Source: Persicobacter sp. CCB-QB2 (GTDB lineage Bacteria; Bacteroidota; Bacteroidia; Cytophagales; Cyclobacteriaceae). Taken from it: a stretch of DNA of 64,000 nucleotides. The notes below the pieces were generated by a model. That model had not been told where the DNA came from. It searched no databases and worked only from the letters and a program-made list of their open reading frames with translations. The DNA is taken from positions 496,001-560,000 of the forward strand of contig NZ_LBGV01000001.1 of NCBI RefSeq assembly GCF_001274635.1, given 5' to 3'. Positions 18,328 through 26,829 of this stretch are shown here, piece after piece. The position numbers and the translations under genes were made by a program. Within the stretch, counting starts at the first letter, position 1; every line of letters starts with the position of its first letter.

Positions 18328-19111
18328 AGTCCACCTCCTCACCACTTGGTTTCCGGAAATTGCTTAATAATTGCCCCAGTAGTTCCTCGTTTTGAGCGAG
18401 TAATTGTACCAAAATGAAGAACTCCTTTTGGTATTGCTCATCTTTGGAGAGTAACCATTTTTCCGTCTCCGCTATTACCTCATTCTCAGTTCCTTCAAAA
18501 GCTACATTTGCATTATTTCCAGCAGGCAGGGAGTTGGATAGATCCACGCCCATCAATCGACTTACCGCCACAGCCGCCAAATTGGCCAGTACCGGATTTT
18601 CGCCCACTTTTTCCATCACTCCGGCTAAGCCATTGCTCTGCTCAATCTCCTTTTTGCGGTCTTCAATGGCATGGACTTCATCCTTCAGTTGGTTTTCTTT
18701 CTGAAGTTTAAAATTTTCTTCTTTGAGCCGTTCATTTTGAGATTCCAGCTGATCTGCTTTCTTCTCCATCTTCAGCAAATCTTTCTCCAGTTGCTGAATC
18801 ATATAGGCTTTTACATCGTTGAGCTGCTCCTGAGGGAGGCCATGGAGGGCGGAAGTTTTTTCCAGTTCAGCGGTTTCTACGGATTTCTTTCCGGCATCCA
18901 CAAATTCACCATCCACCTTTTTTTTCGTGTTAACGATGATTTTTTCCGGTTCATAAGTGAATTTGATGTCCTCTAGTATTTCCACCAATTCTTGCTGATC
19001 AGCCGTACTTTGGTTTTCATAGACCAGCTGCTCCTCTCCATCTTTGAGGTAGCCAATGTCCACAGCCTCATAACGGGCGGCATGTTTGGCGATATTATGT
19101 AATTTATTCAT
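18320..19111 (-). CDS. coiled-coil protein of the virion-like module
   Basis: This 263-residue protein has a strong coiled coil at about 110-165 (ESQNERLKEENFKLQ), then an Ala/Val/Leu-rich stretch NPVLANLAAVAVSRLMGVDL that may be an amphipathic or membrane-associated helix, and an acidic helical C-terminus. It could be a scaffold or minor structural protein, as coiled-coil proteins of this size often are in phage morphogenesis clusters. I recognise no family. Confidence 0.65.
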   Translation of the reverse strand: MNKLHNIAKHAARYEAVDIGYLKDGEEQLVYENQSTADQQELVEILEDIKFTYEPEKIIVNTKKKVDGEFVDAGKKSVETAELEKTSALHGLPQEQLNDVKAYMIQQLEKDLLKMEKKADQLESQNERLKEENFKLQKENQLKDEVHAIEDRKKEIEQSNGLAGVMEKVGENPVLANLAAVAVSRLMGVDLSNSLPAGNNANVAFEGTENEVIAETEKWLLSKDEQYQKEFFILVQLLAQNEELLGQLLSNFRKPSGEEVDYE

Positions 19112-19127
19112 AGCGGGTTAATTTGGT

Positions 19128-19868
19128 TTATCTTTTACGTCTTCGGAATAAGCGTTTCAATCCTCTTCCGGCGATGGCGGCAGGATGGTATCGGATTACT
19201 TTTTTAAAAATGGAAGACCTTCTCTTTGCGGATTTTCTTACAGTCGGTTTTCGACTGGATAGCATAGGTCGCTGACTAAGGGACGATTTTTTTAGTGTGG
19301 ATGGCAAGCGCCTAAATCTCAAAGATGGTCTGCCAGGGAAGCCTTTTTTTTTGATCTTTGAACGCAGGCTTCTTTTTCTTAGCGTTGGTTTCAACGAAGG
19401 TTGCTGAATGCTCCTATTTTGAACTACAGCCCTTCTTTGACCAAAATAGATAGGTCTTTTTTGAATGGATGTCGCACCTTTACAACGCTTCAAGGCCTGC
19501 TTCAAAACCCGGTTTTGTCTATGCGCTGCAGCCTGTTTTCTTTTGGCCAGGAGCATGCTTCTTCGCCTTTCTTTTTGAGCTCTTTCCTTCTTTTTTTGAA
19601 GTGCAAAGCGTCTTTTTCTCTCCTCACGGTTCCTTCGGAGCTGCGATTGCTTTTTCACTTCCATTTGTTGAGCCACAGGATTGGTATTTTTTCCGGTTTT
19701 GACCGTCGGGATACGCTTAATCGCCGGCACCACTTTTGAGCTGCCCGGTAGTTTTTGCAGATTAGCCTGAGGCACTACTTTTCCCTTGGGGCGATTCATC
19801 TGGTCCACATCAATACCAAATGCATTGGCTACTCCTGCCGCAAATTGTTGGGTAAGTGTTCTTTGCAT
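19128..19868 (-). CDS. hyperbasic core-like protein
   Basis: In this 246-residue protein Arg and Lys are so frequent that it must bind nucleic acid or another polyanion: runs such as RRNREERKRRF, QKERRRSML and a C-terminus GLKRLFRRRKR. Pro, Ser and Gln fill the rest, with little predicted fold. The first 30 residues (LTQQFAAGVANAFGI) look like a small helical targeting segment, and the protein at 23440-24042 also starts MTQQF. By analogy with basic core proteins of other viruses it may condense DNA inside a particle. This is inference from composition and context only. Confidence 0.7.
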   Translation of the reverse strand: MQRTLTQQFAAGVANAFGIDVDQMNRPKGKVVPQANLQKLPGSSKVVPAIKRIPTVKTGKNTNPVAQQMEVKKQSQLRRNREERKRRFALQKKKERAQKERRRSMLLAKRKQAAAHRQNRVLKQALKRCKGATSIQKRPIYFGQRRAVVQNRSIQQPSLKPTLRKRSLRSKIKKKGFPGRPSLRFRRLPSTLKKSSLSQRPMLSSRKPTVRKSAKRRSSIFKKVIRYHPAAIAGRGLKRLFRRRKR

Positions 19869-19880
19869 GATACTATATGA

Positions 19881-20096
19881 TTAAGGCGTATTTTTAGAAT
19901 TTTTAGCAGACTTCCATTCCTGTCTGATTTTAAATAGTAGCCATATGATTCCCAACATAGAATTCAGCAATACAAATCCCTTATCGATATGATGCCACTG
20001 GATGTCATGAGTAGTTTTGAGGTACTCATTGTAGAAGGTCAGGAAGAAAGCAGCAAAGCCACTTTTATCGAAGAAATTGTATACTAATCTATTCAT
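19881..20096 (-). CDS. small membrane protein
   Basis: This 71-residue protein has two hydrophobic stretches (FAAFFLTFY and FVLLNSMLGIIWLLF) and a basic tail EWKSAKNSKN. It overlaps the preceding gene by ATGA. Size and layout would suit a pinholin or virion membrane protein, but no family is recognised. Confidence 0.6.
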   Translation of the reverse strand: MNRLVYNFFDKSGFAAFFLTFYNEYLKTTHDIQWHHIDKGFVLLNSMLGIIWLLFKIRQEWKSAKNSKNTP

Positions 20097-20425
20097 GTTT
20101 TTCCCTCTATTTGCGTAATTCTCGATTCCAGTTTGGTGACTTTTTCGTAAAGCATTTTCATTGCTTTTGCCGAGGCAGCAATAACACTGGAATCTTCAGA
20201 AAAACTATCGGTCAGACTGATTTCAAAATTGACCCAATCGGCATTGGTGGAGCCCATTAGTTTAAAGTATTCCTTGCTATCCAATTGAAAAACCATCAAC
20301 CCCATATAGGCCCGCCCGCTATCTACCAATGCATATCGGCTTTTCTCATCGGCACATACCAAGCGAGAATCCACCGGATCATTGGAGGCGATATACAGCC
20401 CATATGGAAGGTTGAACTTGTTCAT
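20093..20425 (-). CDS. fibre/spike-like protein, short paralogue
   Basis: The first 65 residues of this 110-residue protein, from MNKFNLPYGLYIASNDPVDS, match the N-terminus of the larger protein at 20426-21582 (MSKFNLPFGLNIASSDPTDQ). A helical C-terminus KLESRITQIEG follows and may trimerise. The shared N-terminus looks like an attachment domain used by two different surface proteins of one particle. The ATG directly follows the stop of the larger paralogue. Confidence 0.65.
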   Translation of the reverse strand: MNKFNLPYGLYIASNDPVDSRLVCADEKSRYALVDSGRAYMGLMVFQLDSKEYFKLMGSTNADWVNFEISLTDSFSEDSSVIAASAKAMKMLYEKVTKLESRITQIEGKT

Positions 20426-21582
20426 TTAGGAAATGGTGAAGTCGTAATTTGCTTCTGATGCATAGCCCGAGCCCGCCAAAGTTGAAGTATAGACATCATA
20501 ATCCCGAAGGTTGCCTCCGGCGTCTTCAATTTGTTTCAGGCTTGCACTAATGGCAAAAGAGCCGGTCACGTCAGCATTGGAAGATTCTCGGAACAATACT
20601 TTTAGGGTGCGTCCTTTGGGCACACAAATGGCCAGATTCTTTTCCCCTGCAGGAATAGTCAGGCTGCCGGAAGCGGTATTTCCGCTCAATAATTTTTGCT
20701 TCAATCCCCTCGCTTCAGCGCCATTATTCGGGATGGAAATCCCATAAAATACAGCGAATTGGGGCGTGAAAATCAAAATATTACTGTCTTTTAGTCCAGC
20801 GGTAATCCGCCCATTGGGATAGGGATTTCCTTTGTTGTCGTTTTTTATTGGTCCTTCCAGATAATTGAGTTCTACATACACTCCAAGGGTTTCGCCCGGA
20901 TTAGCAAAAGTAATAGGCTCCAAAATGTAGGAGGTGTCTGTATTGGCAATTGCGCCCTGGTTGACCTCGCTATTTTGATTGAAATTATCATTAGGAAAGG
21001 AGCGATAAACCGCAATTTCATCGATTTCACCACCATCATTTAGTTGGATAGCCCAGTTGATTTTCGGAGTAATCGTACTTCCCAGCTCCACATTTTTGGC
21101 ATCCGAACTTGATGCAGAAATACTCGGAGCGGTATAAGTGGGGTTAATGGTGGGATTTTCAATTTCATCTAATCTCGCCAGAATCGATAGGTATTCGGCC
21201 TGATCCACGGGACCAATTTCCAGCCAGTCACTATTGGAATCCCCCGAAGACCAAAGTACTGATCCTCCTCTTTGACATAGACCGTCGAGCCCTCCGTCAC
21301 TTTTCCATCGGTCAACAATTGGTTGCGCTCTGCTAAACTCTGGACAATAAGCGTTCCACCTGAAACTCCAGTAGGGCCAACTAATAGCACCCAGTCTCCG
21401 GTTGATTTATCCCGAAGCCCGTAAAGCTCTTTAGTGTCTTGCTGGAAAACAATCATGCCATTGAAAGCCAATCCATCCGAAATCAGGGCGGCTCTGGCCG
21501 CGGCATCCGCTACTTGTTGCCTTTGATCAGTAGGATCTGAAGAGGCGATATTGAGGCCAAAAGGTAGGTTGAATTTTGACAT
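20426..21582 (-). CDS. spike/fibre-like structural protein, frame broken by one missing G
   Basis: The gene starts MSKFNLPFGLNIASS. The first frame leaves the family pattern after QYFGLRG; one added G at 21241-21245 gives GLRGDSNSDWLEIGP and joins the frame ending at 20426, for about 385 residues. The N-terminal 140 residues have the VYVKEEDQYF type of segment seen in phage fibre heads. The rest is beta-rich and aligns with the protein at 21584-22733, including TFRESSNA-like and AGSGYxxxAxYDxTI segments near the C-terminus. Two paralogous spikes of this kind would suit receptor-binding roles. Confidence 0.65.
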
Positions 21583-21583
21583 A

Positions 21584-22733
21584 TCAAATAAGGGTTATAT
21601 CGTAATGTGCATCCATGCTATAGCCGGATCCTGCCAGGCTACTGGTGAGTAAGCAGTAGGCCTGGTCATTTCCTCCGGCGTCCTGCACAACTATTTCTTT
21701 TTTTATAAAAGCGGCGGTCACCTCTGCGTTGGAAGATTCCCGAAATGTTACTTTAAGTGATAGATCCTTAGGTAAAGCGATAAAGCAGGATTTCTGCCCC
21801 TGTGGAATGAATAAGGTTCCGGAGAAGGCGTTTTTAATCAAGTGTTGCTCCCGGATCGTATTTGTTCAGAACTCACAGGGAGTCCTAAACCAAAAAATAT
21901 TTTTGGATATCCTCTAAAATTAAGGTTGGCAGCTAATGCCCCTGCCGGAATTTGGTACTCTCTTCCCTGAATATCATACCATTTAGGACCGGCCTCATAA
22001 GCAGCTTTGGCTTGAAATCCTATTATTCCTAAAGGCATATTCCATTCATAAGAAAAACGGTTTGATCCGCTATGAATCAGTTGGTTGTCCTGGAGTAATT
22101 CTATGCTCGGAGTAACAAATTCCCACCATCATTTTGGCTAAATTGGATTTGAAACAGGGCTTCCATCTTGCTGCCCACTTCCGCCTCTGAATCGATATCA
22201 CAGAGAAGCCTTAGGCTGGGGGCAACGGGTGGGCGGAAAGGGTTGATGAGTTCCTGTATTTTCCAATATTCCGCCTGTGAGAACTGATGAAATTGCCTTA
22301 CTTTTTGTTCGACAAAATCCCGCTCCCGGATAAACTCTACTTCAATGATTTCAACATAATCTTCCCCTCCGGAAGCTGTATAGGCTTTTTTTACATAGGG
22401 ATCTAACCACTGAATGACAATATCATTTTCCTCTGAACGGTGAACAAATAGCTTATATCGCGCCCCGACTTGGCCCCGAAATACTTCAATTTGAAAGTCC
22501 TGATCGATATGGATTTCAAATTCGGAATACTCCAAATTTTTACAATCCAGGAGTAGATTTCCTGCTGGAATTTTCCGTCCGAATAACGGCATGCCTGCCG
22601 GGTAATCCTGCGTGCCATCACTCACGCTCACGAATTGAGGCGCCTTTGCTTTGGCATTGGTAGCATTAGAAAATGACTGATATGGACCGAAAGAAAACAT
22701 AAAGAGTAGAAGACTTAGCAGTTTGAATTTCAT
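21584..22733 (-). CDS. spike-like structural protein, frame broken twice
   Basis: It starts MKFKLLSLLLFMFSFGPY, a signal peptide or membrane anchor. The frame breaks at 22122-22124 and again at 21850-21852. One G added at each point gives a continuous protein of about 383 residues, with the joins QNDGGEFVTPSIELL and RSGEQHLIKNAFSG. The repaired protein aligns with that at 20426-21582 from SQAEYWKIQEL to the end (LAGSGYSMDAHYDITLI). This agreement supports both repairs. Likely a beta-rich virion surface protein. Confidence 0.65.
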
Positions 22734-23023
22734 CGAATGGTTTCGTTAAGTTTGGCGACATATTTAAAGATTTTGACCAATCCGGTGCCGGTTTGATCAA
22801 ATCTGATTTCCATCTCTCCTTCAAAGGCATAGCCGGAAGATGCTGGAAATGAATATCTTTCACCCGCAGGAATATCGATATCCAATGGCTCGCCCACATA
22901 GCCAATGCGTGCAGTGGTATCACCGGCATTAATGACGGTAAAGCCAGCGCAGGCATTCAGGCTAAAAGTGTCCCCGTCCTTAAGCAGGGAGTCCGAAGTG
23001 AGCTTCATCAGATATAATCCCAT
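22730..23023 (-). CDS. small beta-rich virion-like protein
   Basis: This 97-residue protein contains INAGDTTARIGYVGEPLDI, IPAGERYSFPAS and a FDQTGTGLVKIF segment. The IPAG-turn pattern recurs in the neighbouring spike-like proteins (IPAGALAAN, IPAGEKNLA), so the group may share a jelly-roll-like fold. It overlaps the spike gene start by ATGA. Function unknown. Confidence 0.6.
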   Translation of the reverse strand: MGLYLMKLTSDSLLKDGDTFSLNACAGFTVINAGDTTARIGYVGEPLDIDIPAGERYSFPASSGYAFEGEMEIRFDQTGTGLVKIFKYVAKLNETIR

Positions 23024-23026
23024 GGC

Positions 23027-23401
23027 TTAAGATTTTAGGGTTCTGGTTAATCTGAAGACAAAATCATACACCAATTTTTCAGTGGTTTGCTGGTCAAATT
23101 GTGTATTGATTTTTACAGTATGTCCATTCGCAGGAATATCCACTTCCTGGAATCTATCATTGAAGGGCAATGATTTATCAGCCGTGAGCGCATCCTGATG
23201 CGTGACCTGCAGCAGGGCGCCACCATTGTCTTCCAGCCCTACCCGAAAGGCATCCAATCCGCCTTGCTTGATGGGGTAAATCGCTACGCCCGTGCAGCGT
23301 TCGTAGGAAGAATTGAGCTTGACCTCTGAGCGAATTACGGTAGAGGCTGTGCCGGCCGGTACTTCGATGGTCTTGGTCTGGAGGAAGGTTTCTTTTCTCA
23401 T
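23027..23401 (-). CDS. candidate small capsid protein, beta-rich
   Basis: This 124-residue protein has evenly spaced short beta segments (TKTIEVPAGTASTVIRSEV, FQEVDIPANGHTVKINTQF, KLVYDFVFRL). The predicted pattern is that of a single jelly roll. Together with the 200-residue protein upstream it could be a two-component capsid, as in some membrane-containing viruses with small and large single-jelly-roll subunits. There is no recognisable sequence match, so this rests on pattern and position. Confidence 0.55.
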   Translation of the reverse strand: MRKETFLQTKTIEVPAGTASTVIRSEVKLNSSYERCTGVAIYPIKQGGLDAFRVGLEDNGGALLQVTHQDALTADKSLPFNDRFQEVDIPANGHTVKINTQFDQQTTEKLVYDFVFRLTRTLKS

Positions 23402-23439
23402 AAGAAGGAAAAATGGGGGCCGGAGCCCCGATCATCAAA

Positions 23440-24042
23440 TTATTTCGGCATGGTCTGGGCGCCCATGAGTCGAACCTGGAAGAAATGTCTTCCGGCAGAT
23501 TCATCCATGGCCTGATCCGGATTGAATTCGATCACCATTTCAATGATCTTCTTTTCAATCAAGAGAATGGGGGTGTCCAGGTGATAAGTGTCTTCTTCAC
23601 CCTGCACCTTGGTGGATTTGGCCGCGTGGGTGAAGCGCTCCACCGGCAGCGATAAAAGCGTTTTTCCATCCTGTTTGATCAGGAATTTGGAGTTGAGCAA
23701 TTCGGCCGGAAAGCTGGCATAATCCGAAGAGTACTTTACCGATGCCGGGGAGCCGACATAGTCTTTGGCCTTCATGATATAACCCAATTTGATTTTATCC
23801 ACCGCCACATTTTGGCCTACATCCAGGGTATTTTCATTGAAATCAGAAACCCCAACCACCTTTTGATTGGTAGATCTTAACAGTGGATGTACCGAACCGG
23901 CATTGCTGATATCGGAGGCATGCACCACATCGGCATCCGTAATTCGGATAGATTTTTTGGCAAATTCCTCCTGCGTCTGACGCGGTAATCTGCCTTTTCT
24001 TTTGTGCAAAAACTGAATTGCACGGGAGAATTGTTGAGTCAT
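23440..24042 (-). CDS. candidate major capsid protein
   Basis: This is a 200-residue protein. The first 30 residues are basic (IQFLHKRKGRLPRQTQEEF) and could be an internal arm; the rest alternates beta strands (QKVVGVSDFNENTL, KFLIKQDGKTLLSLPVERF, ILLIEKKIIEMVIEFNP, FFQVRLMGAQTMP). It is preceded by a 267-base non-coding gap, the largest in the module, so it may have its own promoter, as expected for an abundant structural protein. I found no HK97-like features. The major-capsid call is inference. Confidence 0.5.
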   Translation of the reverse strand: MTQQFSRAIQFLHKRKGRLPRQTQEEFAKKSIRITDADVVHASDISNAGSVHPLLRSTNQKVVGVSDFNENTLDVGQNVAVDKIKLGYIMKAKDYVGSPASVKYSSDYASFPAELLNSKFLIKQDGKTLLSLPVERFTHAAKSTKVQGEEDTYHLDTPILLIEKKIIEMVIEFNPDQAMDESAGRHFFQVRLMGAQTMPK

Positions 24043-24183
24043 GATTTGATAGTATTAGATATCTTTTTTTATGGAGCTTAGCCGAATTATTCACCGCTAA
24101 ATTGATTTCGATTTTGTAATCTCCTTAGATTATTGGTATAGATTGAATGCATTAAAAAGCTTGAATAATTTATATTTGGCCTT

Positions 24184-24296
24184 GCTTACTTTCTCACCAT
24201 TCATCTGCTTCGTTGAAAAAAAATCGAAATAGAGGCCTATTCCTTCATTTTTTCCGCCTCGCATCTAAATGATGATTTAAGTATGAATAATCCGGC
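24184..24296. repeat. interspersed repeat, copy 1
   Basis: About 112 bases closely resemble 62871-62985, sharing CATCTGCTTCGTTG, a central CTTCATT and GATTTAAGTATGAAT. The copy here lies in the gap upstream of the capsid candidate; the other lies in core chromosome beside a porin gene. At copy 2 the ends are roughly inverted (GATGCATACT against AGTATGAATC), so the repeat may fold into a long hairpin. No coding potential is seen. Confidence 0.7.
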
Positions 24297-24309
24297 TACG
24301 ACCTCCGAA

Positions 24310-24770
24310 TTAACCTACAGTGTCCTCTAGTCCGATGAGCTCGTCATCGTAATCAATGGCCCCCACGGTATCTTCGATTTCTCCACCTTCGCCACCATTG
24401 AGCATATAGGTGTTGCCGTATTCATCCTGCACCAGGGAAGGATTTCCCAGGCCGTCAATCTGATAGATGTTGCCATCCTCATCCTGAATGAGTTCTCCCA
24501 TTCCATTGATGCCTACCCCAACGGTGGGGACATAAGGTTTCAATACGGATACCTTCTCGGCCACTTTTCCGGCCACCCCGATGGCACCTTTCACCGCCAT
24601 GCCCACTCCTATGCTGGAGAACTTTGGAGACTTCAGTGCAATGGCCATTCCGGCTGCCAATAGTCCTATTTCAGCTAAGGGATTGTTGATACGATTTCCG
24701 ATTACGGAGGCGATGGTAATTCCTCCGGCCACCCCGCGATTTCTTTTAATTGAGTTGAATATTGTTTCAT
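24310..24770 (-). CDS. Gly/Val-rich membrane protein, frame broken by one missing G
   Basis: From the ATG at 24770 the frame reads MKQYSTQLKEIAG and then goes off. One G added to the run at 24732-24735 gives AGVAGGITIASVIGNRINN and continues to 24310, for about 153 residues. The N-terminal half has two or three Gly/Ala-rich hydrophobic helices (GLLAAGMAIAL, GMAVKGAIGVAGKVAEKV). The C-terminal half has two short repeats (QDEDGNIYQIDGLG, QDEYGNTYMLNGGE) and an acidic tail. Likely a virion membrane or minor capsid protein; no family recognised. Confidence 0.65.
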
Positions 24771-24790
24771 GGTAAATATGATAAGCGAAA

Positions 24791-26053
24791 CTATTTTTTC
24801 ATTACAGCGATCAAGGCCAAAGCGCCCATTCCCATCATCATCATGGTTTGAGGGTTCATCTGGCTGCCTTGTTGGGTTTTCATGATTTCAAAGGCCGCAG
24901 CATTGGCGGCAGCTTCTCCCTGTGCTTTGGCTATGGAAGCACTTTCATGCACCGACATCCCATTTCCTTGTTGCGGACGAATGATATTCATAACCGTATC
25001 CAAAGTGTCCTTCAGGAAGTTACCGCTACTTCCGCCACTGGGCATCAAAGCATTTGGTGTAATTCCAGGAAGCGTCGGTGCAGTATTCAAGGTTTGTATT
25101 CCTTTGGGTTGTAGCGGAGCGACACTCACCGGTTTAGGCGGAGAAATCCGGGCCATTTTTTTGGCTTTTCTGCGTTCTCGGATTTTCTTAATTCCTTTTC
25201 CTATGGCTTTTACTCCTTTGCCTACCAGACTGGCGACTGGTGCTAAGAAAGAGAGTAATCCCAACTGTCCCAGTCCGCCGAGCCCAAGCATTTGCCGGGG
25301 CTGCATTTCATAATAGGTGGTACCATCGAAGAATAGCATGTCGTCTTCCGGTCCGTAGATGCCCTGAATTTCTTCCGAATAATAGAGCTGATGGCTTTTT
25401 GAGGTGGATTTAACCAAAGGCTGGAATGATTCTTCCACTCCCTGCAATCCATTGAGATAGCGAATGGGTAACATGCTTTTATCGTATTTTTTACTGAATG
25501 GCTTTTCCTGATCGAACTGGCTGAGCACCGGATCAATGGTGGCATAGGGCTTGGGCATAGAGCCGTCTTTATTCGGAACAATCACATAGACATGCTGATA
25601 ACTTTCCCGGCCATTGTAGGCCGTTTTTCGAAGCTTGTGCGCAATGCCCAAATTGTACAAAATGGAGCTGGCTAAAATCGAATAGCAATCACAATCCACG
25701 CCTTCGGCCCGGTCTGCCCATGACCTTGCAGGTCGACGCAATTGTTCTTCGTGTCGGGCGTCAGGGGTGTATTGGATATGGTGATAGATGAAATTCCAAA
25801 TGTTTCGGGCCGTCTCGTATTCATTCTTGCCTTTCAAAACAGTGGAAATCCGTTGGGTATCTTTTAGGGTTTGCTCAATGATTTGCCCCATGAATTTGAG
25901 GGTATCAAAGCTATCGCCCGAATGTGTCAATAAAGGATTGGTCCTTTCCGGTTTGGGGAAATACCGATCGAACTCCCTGCCGGATTTAATCTTCCGCTTA
26001 CCACTGGCCACAAGGCCCAAATGATCATTGCCGTTCAAATATCTCACAATCAT
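24791..26053 (-). CDS. transglutaminase-like cysteine protease, tail-anchored
   Basis: In this 420-residue protein, residues 75-180 form a transglutaminase-like fold with GVDCDCYSIL (Cys121 or Cys123), YQHVYVIV (His154) and ATIDPV (Asp174), the expected Cys-His-Asp triad. A middle part rich in Gly and basic residues (KGVKAIGKGIKKIRERRK) follows, then a Pro-rich linker, and a C-terminal hydrophobic stretch MMMMGMGALALIAVM that may anchor it. It could process structural proteins or cross-link them. It starts inside the stop of the LEA14-like gene (ATGA). Confidence 0.75.
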   Translation of the reverse strand: MIVRYLNGNDHLGLVASGKRKIKSGREFDRYFPKPERTNPLLTHSGDSFDTLKFMGQIIEQTLKDTQRISTVLKGKNEYETARNIWNFIYHHIQYTPDARHEEQLRRPARSWADRAEGVDCDCYSILASSILYNLGIAHKLRKTAYNGRESYQHVYVIVPNKDGSMPKPYATIDPVLSQFDQEKPFSKKYDKSMLPIRYLNGLQGVEESFQPLVKSTSKSHQLYYSEEIQGIYGPEDDMLFFDGTTYYEMQPRQMLGLGGLGQLGLLSFLAPVASLVGKGVKAIGKGIKKIRERRKAKKMARISPPKPVSVAPLQPKGIQTLNTAPTLPGITPNALMPSGGSSGNFLKDTLDTVMNIIRPQQGNGMSVHESASIAKAQGEAAANAAAFEIMKTQQGSQMNPQTMMMMGMGALALIAVMKK

Positions 26054-26499
26054 AGCTGAAAGGTTTTGGTGTGAGACAATGACTGCCCATTCAGCTTTCC
26101 GGTGACTTTCGCCACGATGGTGGCTCCTTTCAAACTGAAATTGCTCAGCATATTCCGAACGGTCGAAAAGGGCAGCTCCAGGGTGATATTATTGATGCGC
26201 TGGGTGGTTCCGGCTTTGATCTCAAATGACTGATGGATCGAATATCCTTCCACCAACGGATTCAAAACACCAGGAGCCTTCTGGTGAAAAAGCTTCACAA
26301 AAACATCCTGCACACGAGCATCAATATTCGAAACATTGATCACCTGCAGATCCACCTTGAAAGTCAATTTGGTCAGGTCCACCGAATGAAGTCGAACCGC
26401 TTTTAAATCCAATTTCACCTGATCAGATAAATGAGCGAATTGGTTGTAAAGCATGCCCGCACCTATAATTGCCGATATGATAAGTCCTGCTTGGATCAT
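26050..26499 (-). CDS. LEA14/WHy-like protein with N-terminal TM
   Basis: The N-terminal helix AGLIISAIIGAGMLY of this 149-residue protein anchors a beta-sandwich domain like the LEA14 (water-stress, WHy) family: LTFKVDLQVINVSNIDARVQDVFVKLF-type strands and LPFSTVRNMLS. It is the first gene of the minus-strand module, reading away from the regulatory region at 26500-26655. LEA14 domains occur in periplasmic and surface proteins; a role in this module is unknown. Confidence 0.7.
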   Translation of the reverse strand: MIQAGLIISAIIGAGMLYNQFAHLSDQVKLDLKAVRLHSVDLTKLTFKVDLQVINVSNIDARVQDVFVKLFHQKAPGVLNPLVEGYSIHQSFEIKAGTTQRINNITLELPFSTVRNMLSNFSLKGATIVAKVTGKLNGQSLSHTKTFQL

Positions 26500-26563
26500 A
26501 TCGATTTAACTGCATCCCCTATCGCTCATCAGGCATTTTTAGGCAAGCGCGACCATTTTCAGG

Positions 26564-26601
26564 CTATAAAGTGCAACAAAGTGCATTATAGTTCATGAAC
26601 T
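26564..26601. promoter_or_regulatory. divergent operator region with palindromes
   Basis: Between the divergent LEA14-like and HTH genes, AAGTGCA occurs twice, flanked by CTATAA and TTATAG (26564-26591). A perfect 12-bp palindrome AGTTCATGAACT lies at 26590-26601. Such symmetry fits a dimeric repressor controlling both directions, and the small HTH protein next door is the obvious candidate. Confidence 0.5.
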
Positions 26602-26655
26602 GCCGAATAATTTGCGCAAAAGATAGTTATTCTACATGAACCAACATTTAACCTG

Positions 26656-26829
26656 ATGAATGCAGAAGAACTCAATGGGATGTACACAAGGATTGAAGTG
26701 GCTCGTATGCTCAATATTCACCGCAACACACTGCGCCTTTATATGAAACGCTATGGAGTGGAAGTCGAAAAAAGGCGGTTGTCGATAAAGGATGTGAAGC
26801 GGATTTTTGAGGCCTTGGGGATGGGGTGA
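26656..26829 (+). CDS. small helix-turn-helix DNA-binding protein
   Basis: A 57-residue frame starts MNAEELNGMYTRIEVARMLN. RIEVARMLNIHRNTLRLYMKRY is a MerR/excisionase-type helix-turn-helix, followed by a short wing (VEVEKRRLSIKDVKRIFEAL). Its position between the virion-like operon and the cargo, reading away from the operon, suggests a regulator of the module or a recombination directionality factor. It is too short for a classical repressor with a sensor domain. Confidence 0.75.
   Translation: MNAEELNGMYTRIEVARMLNIHRNTLRLYMKRYGVEVEKRRLSIKDVKRIFEALGMG

Noticed and set aside
11417..26499. A tailed prophage
   Set aside because: No terminase, portal, head protease, tape-measure, sheath or baseplate genes are seen in more than 15 kb of otherwise complete structural-type genes.
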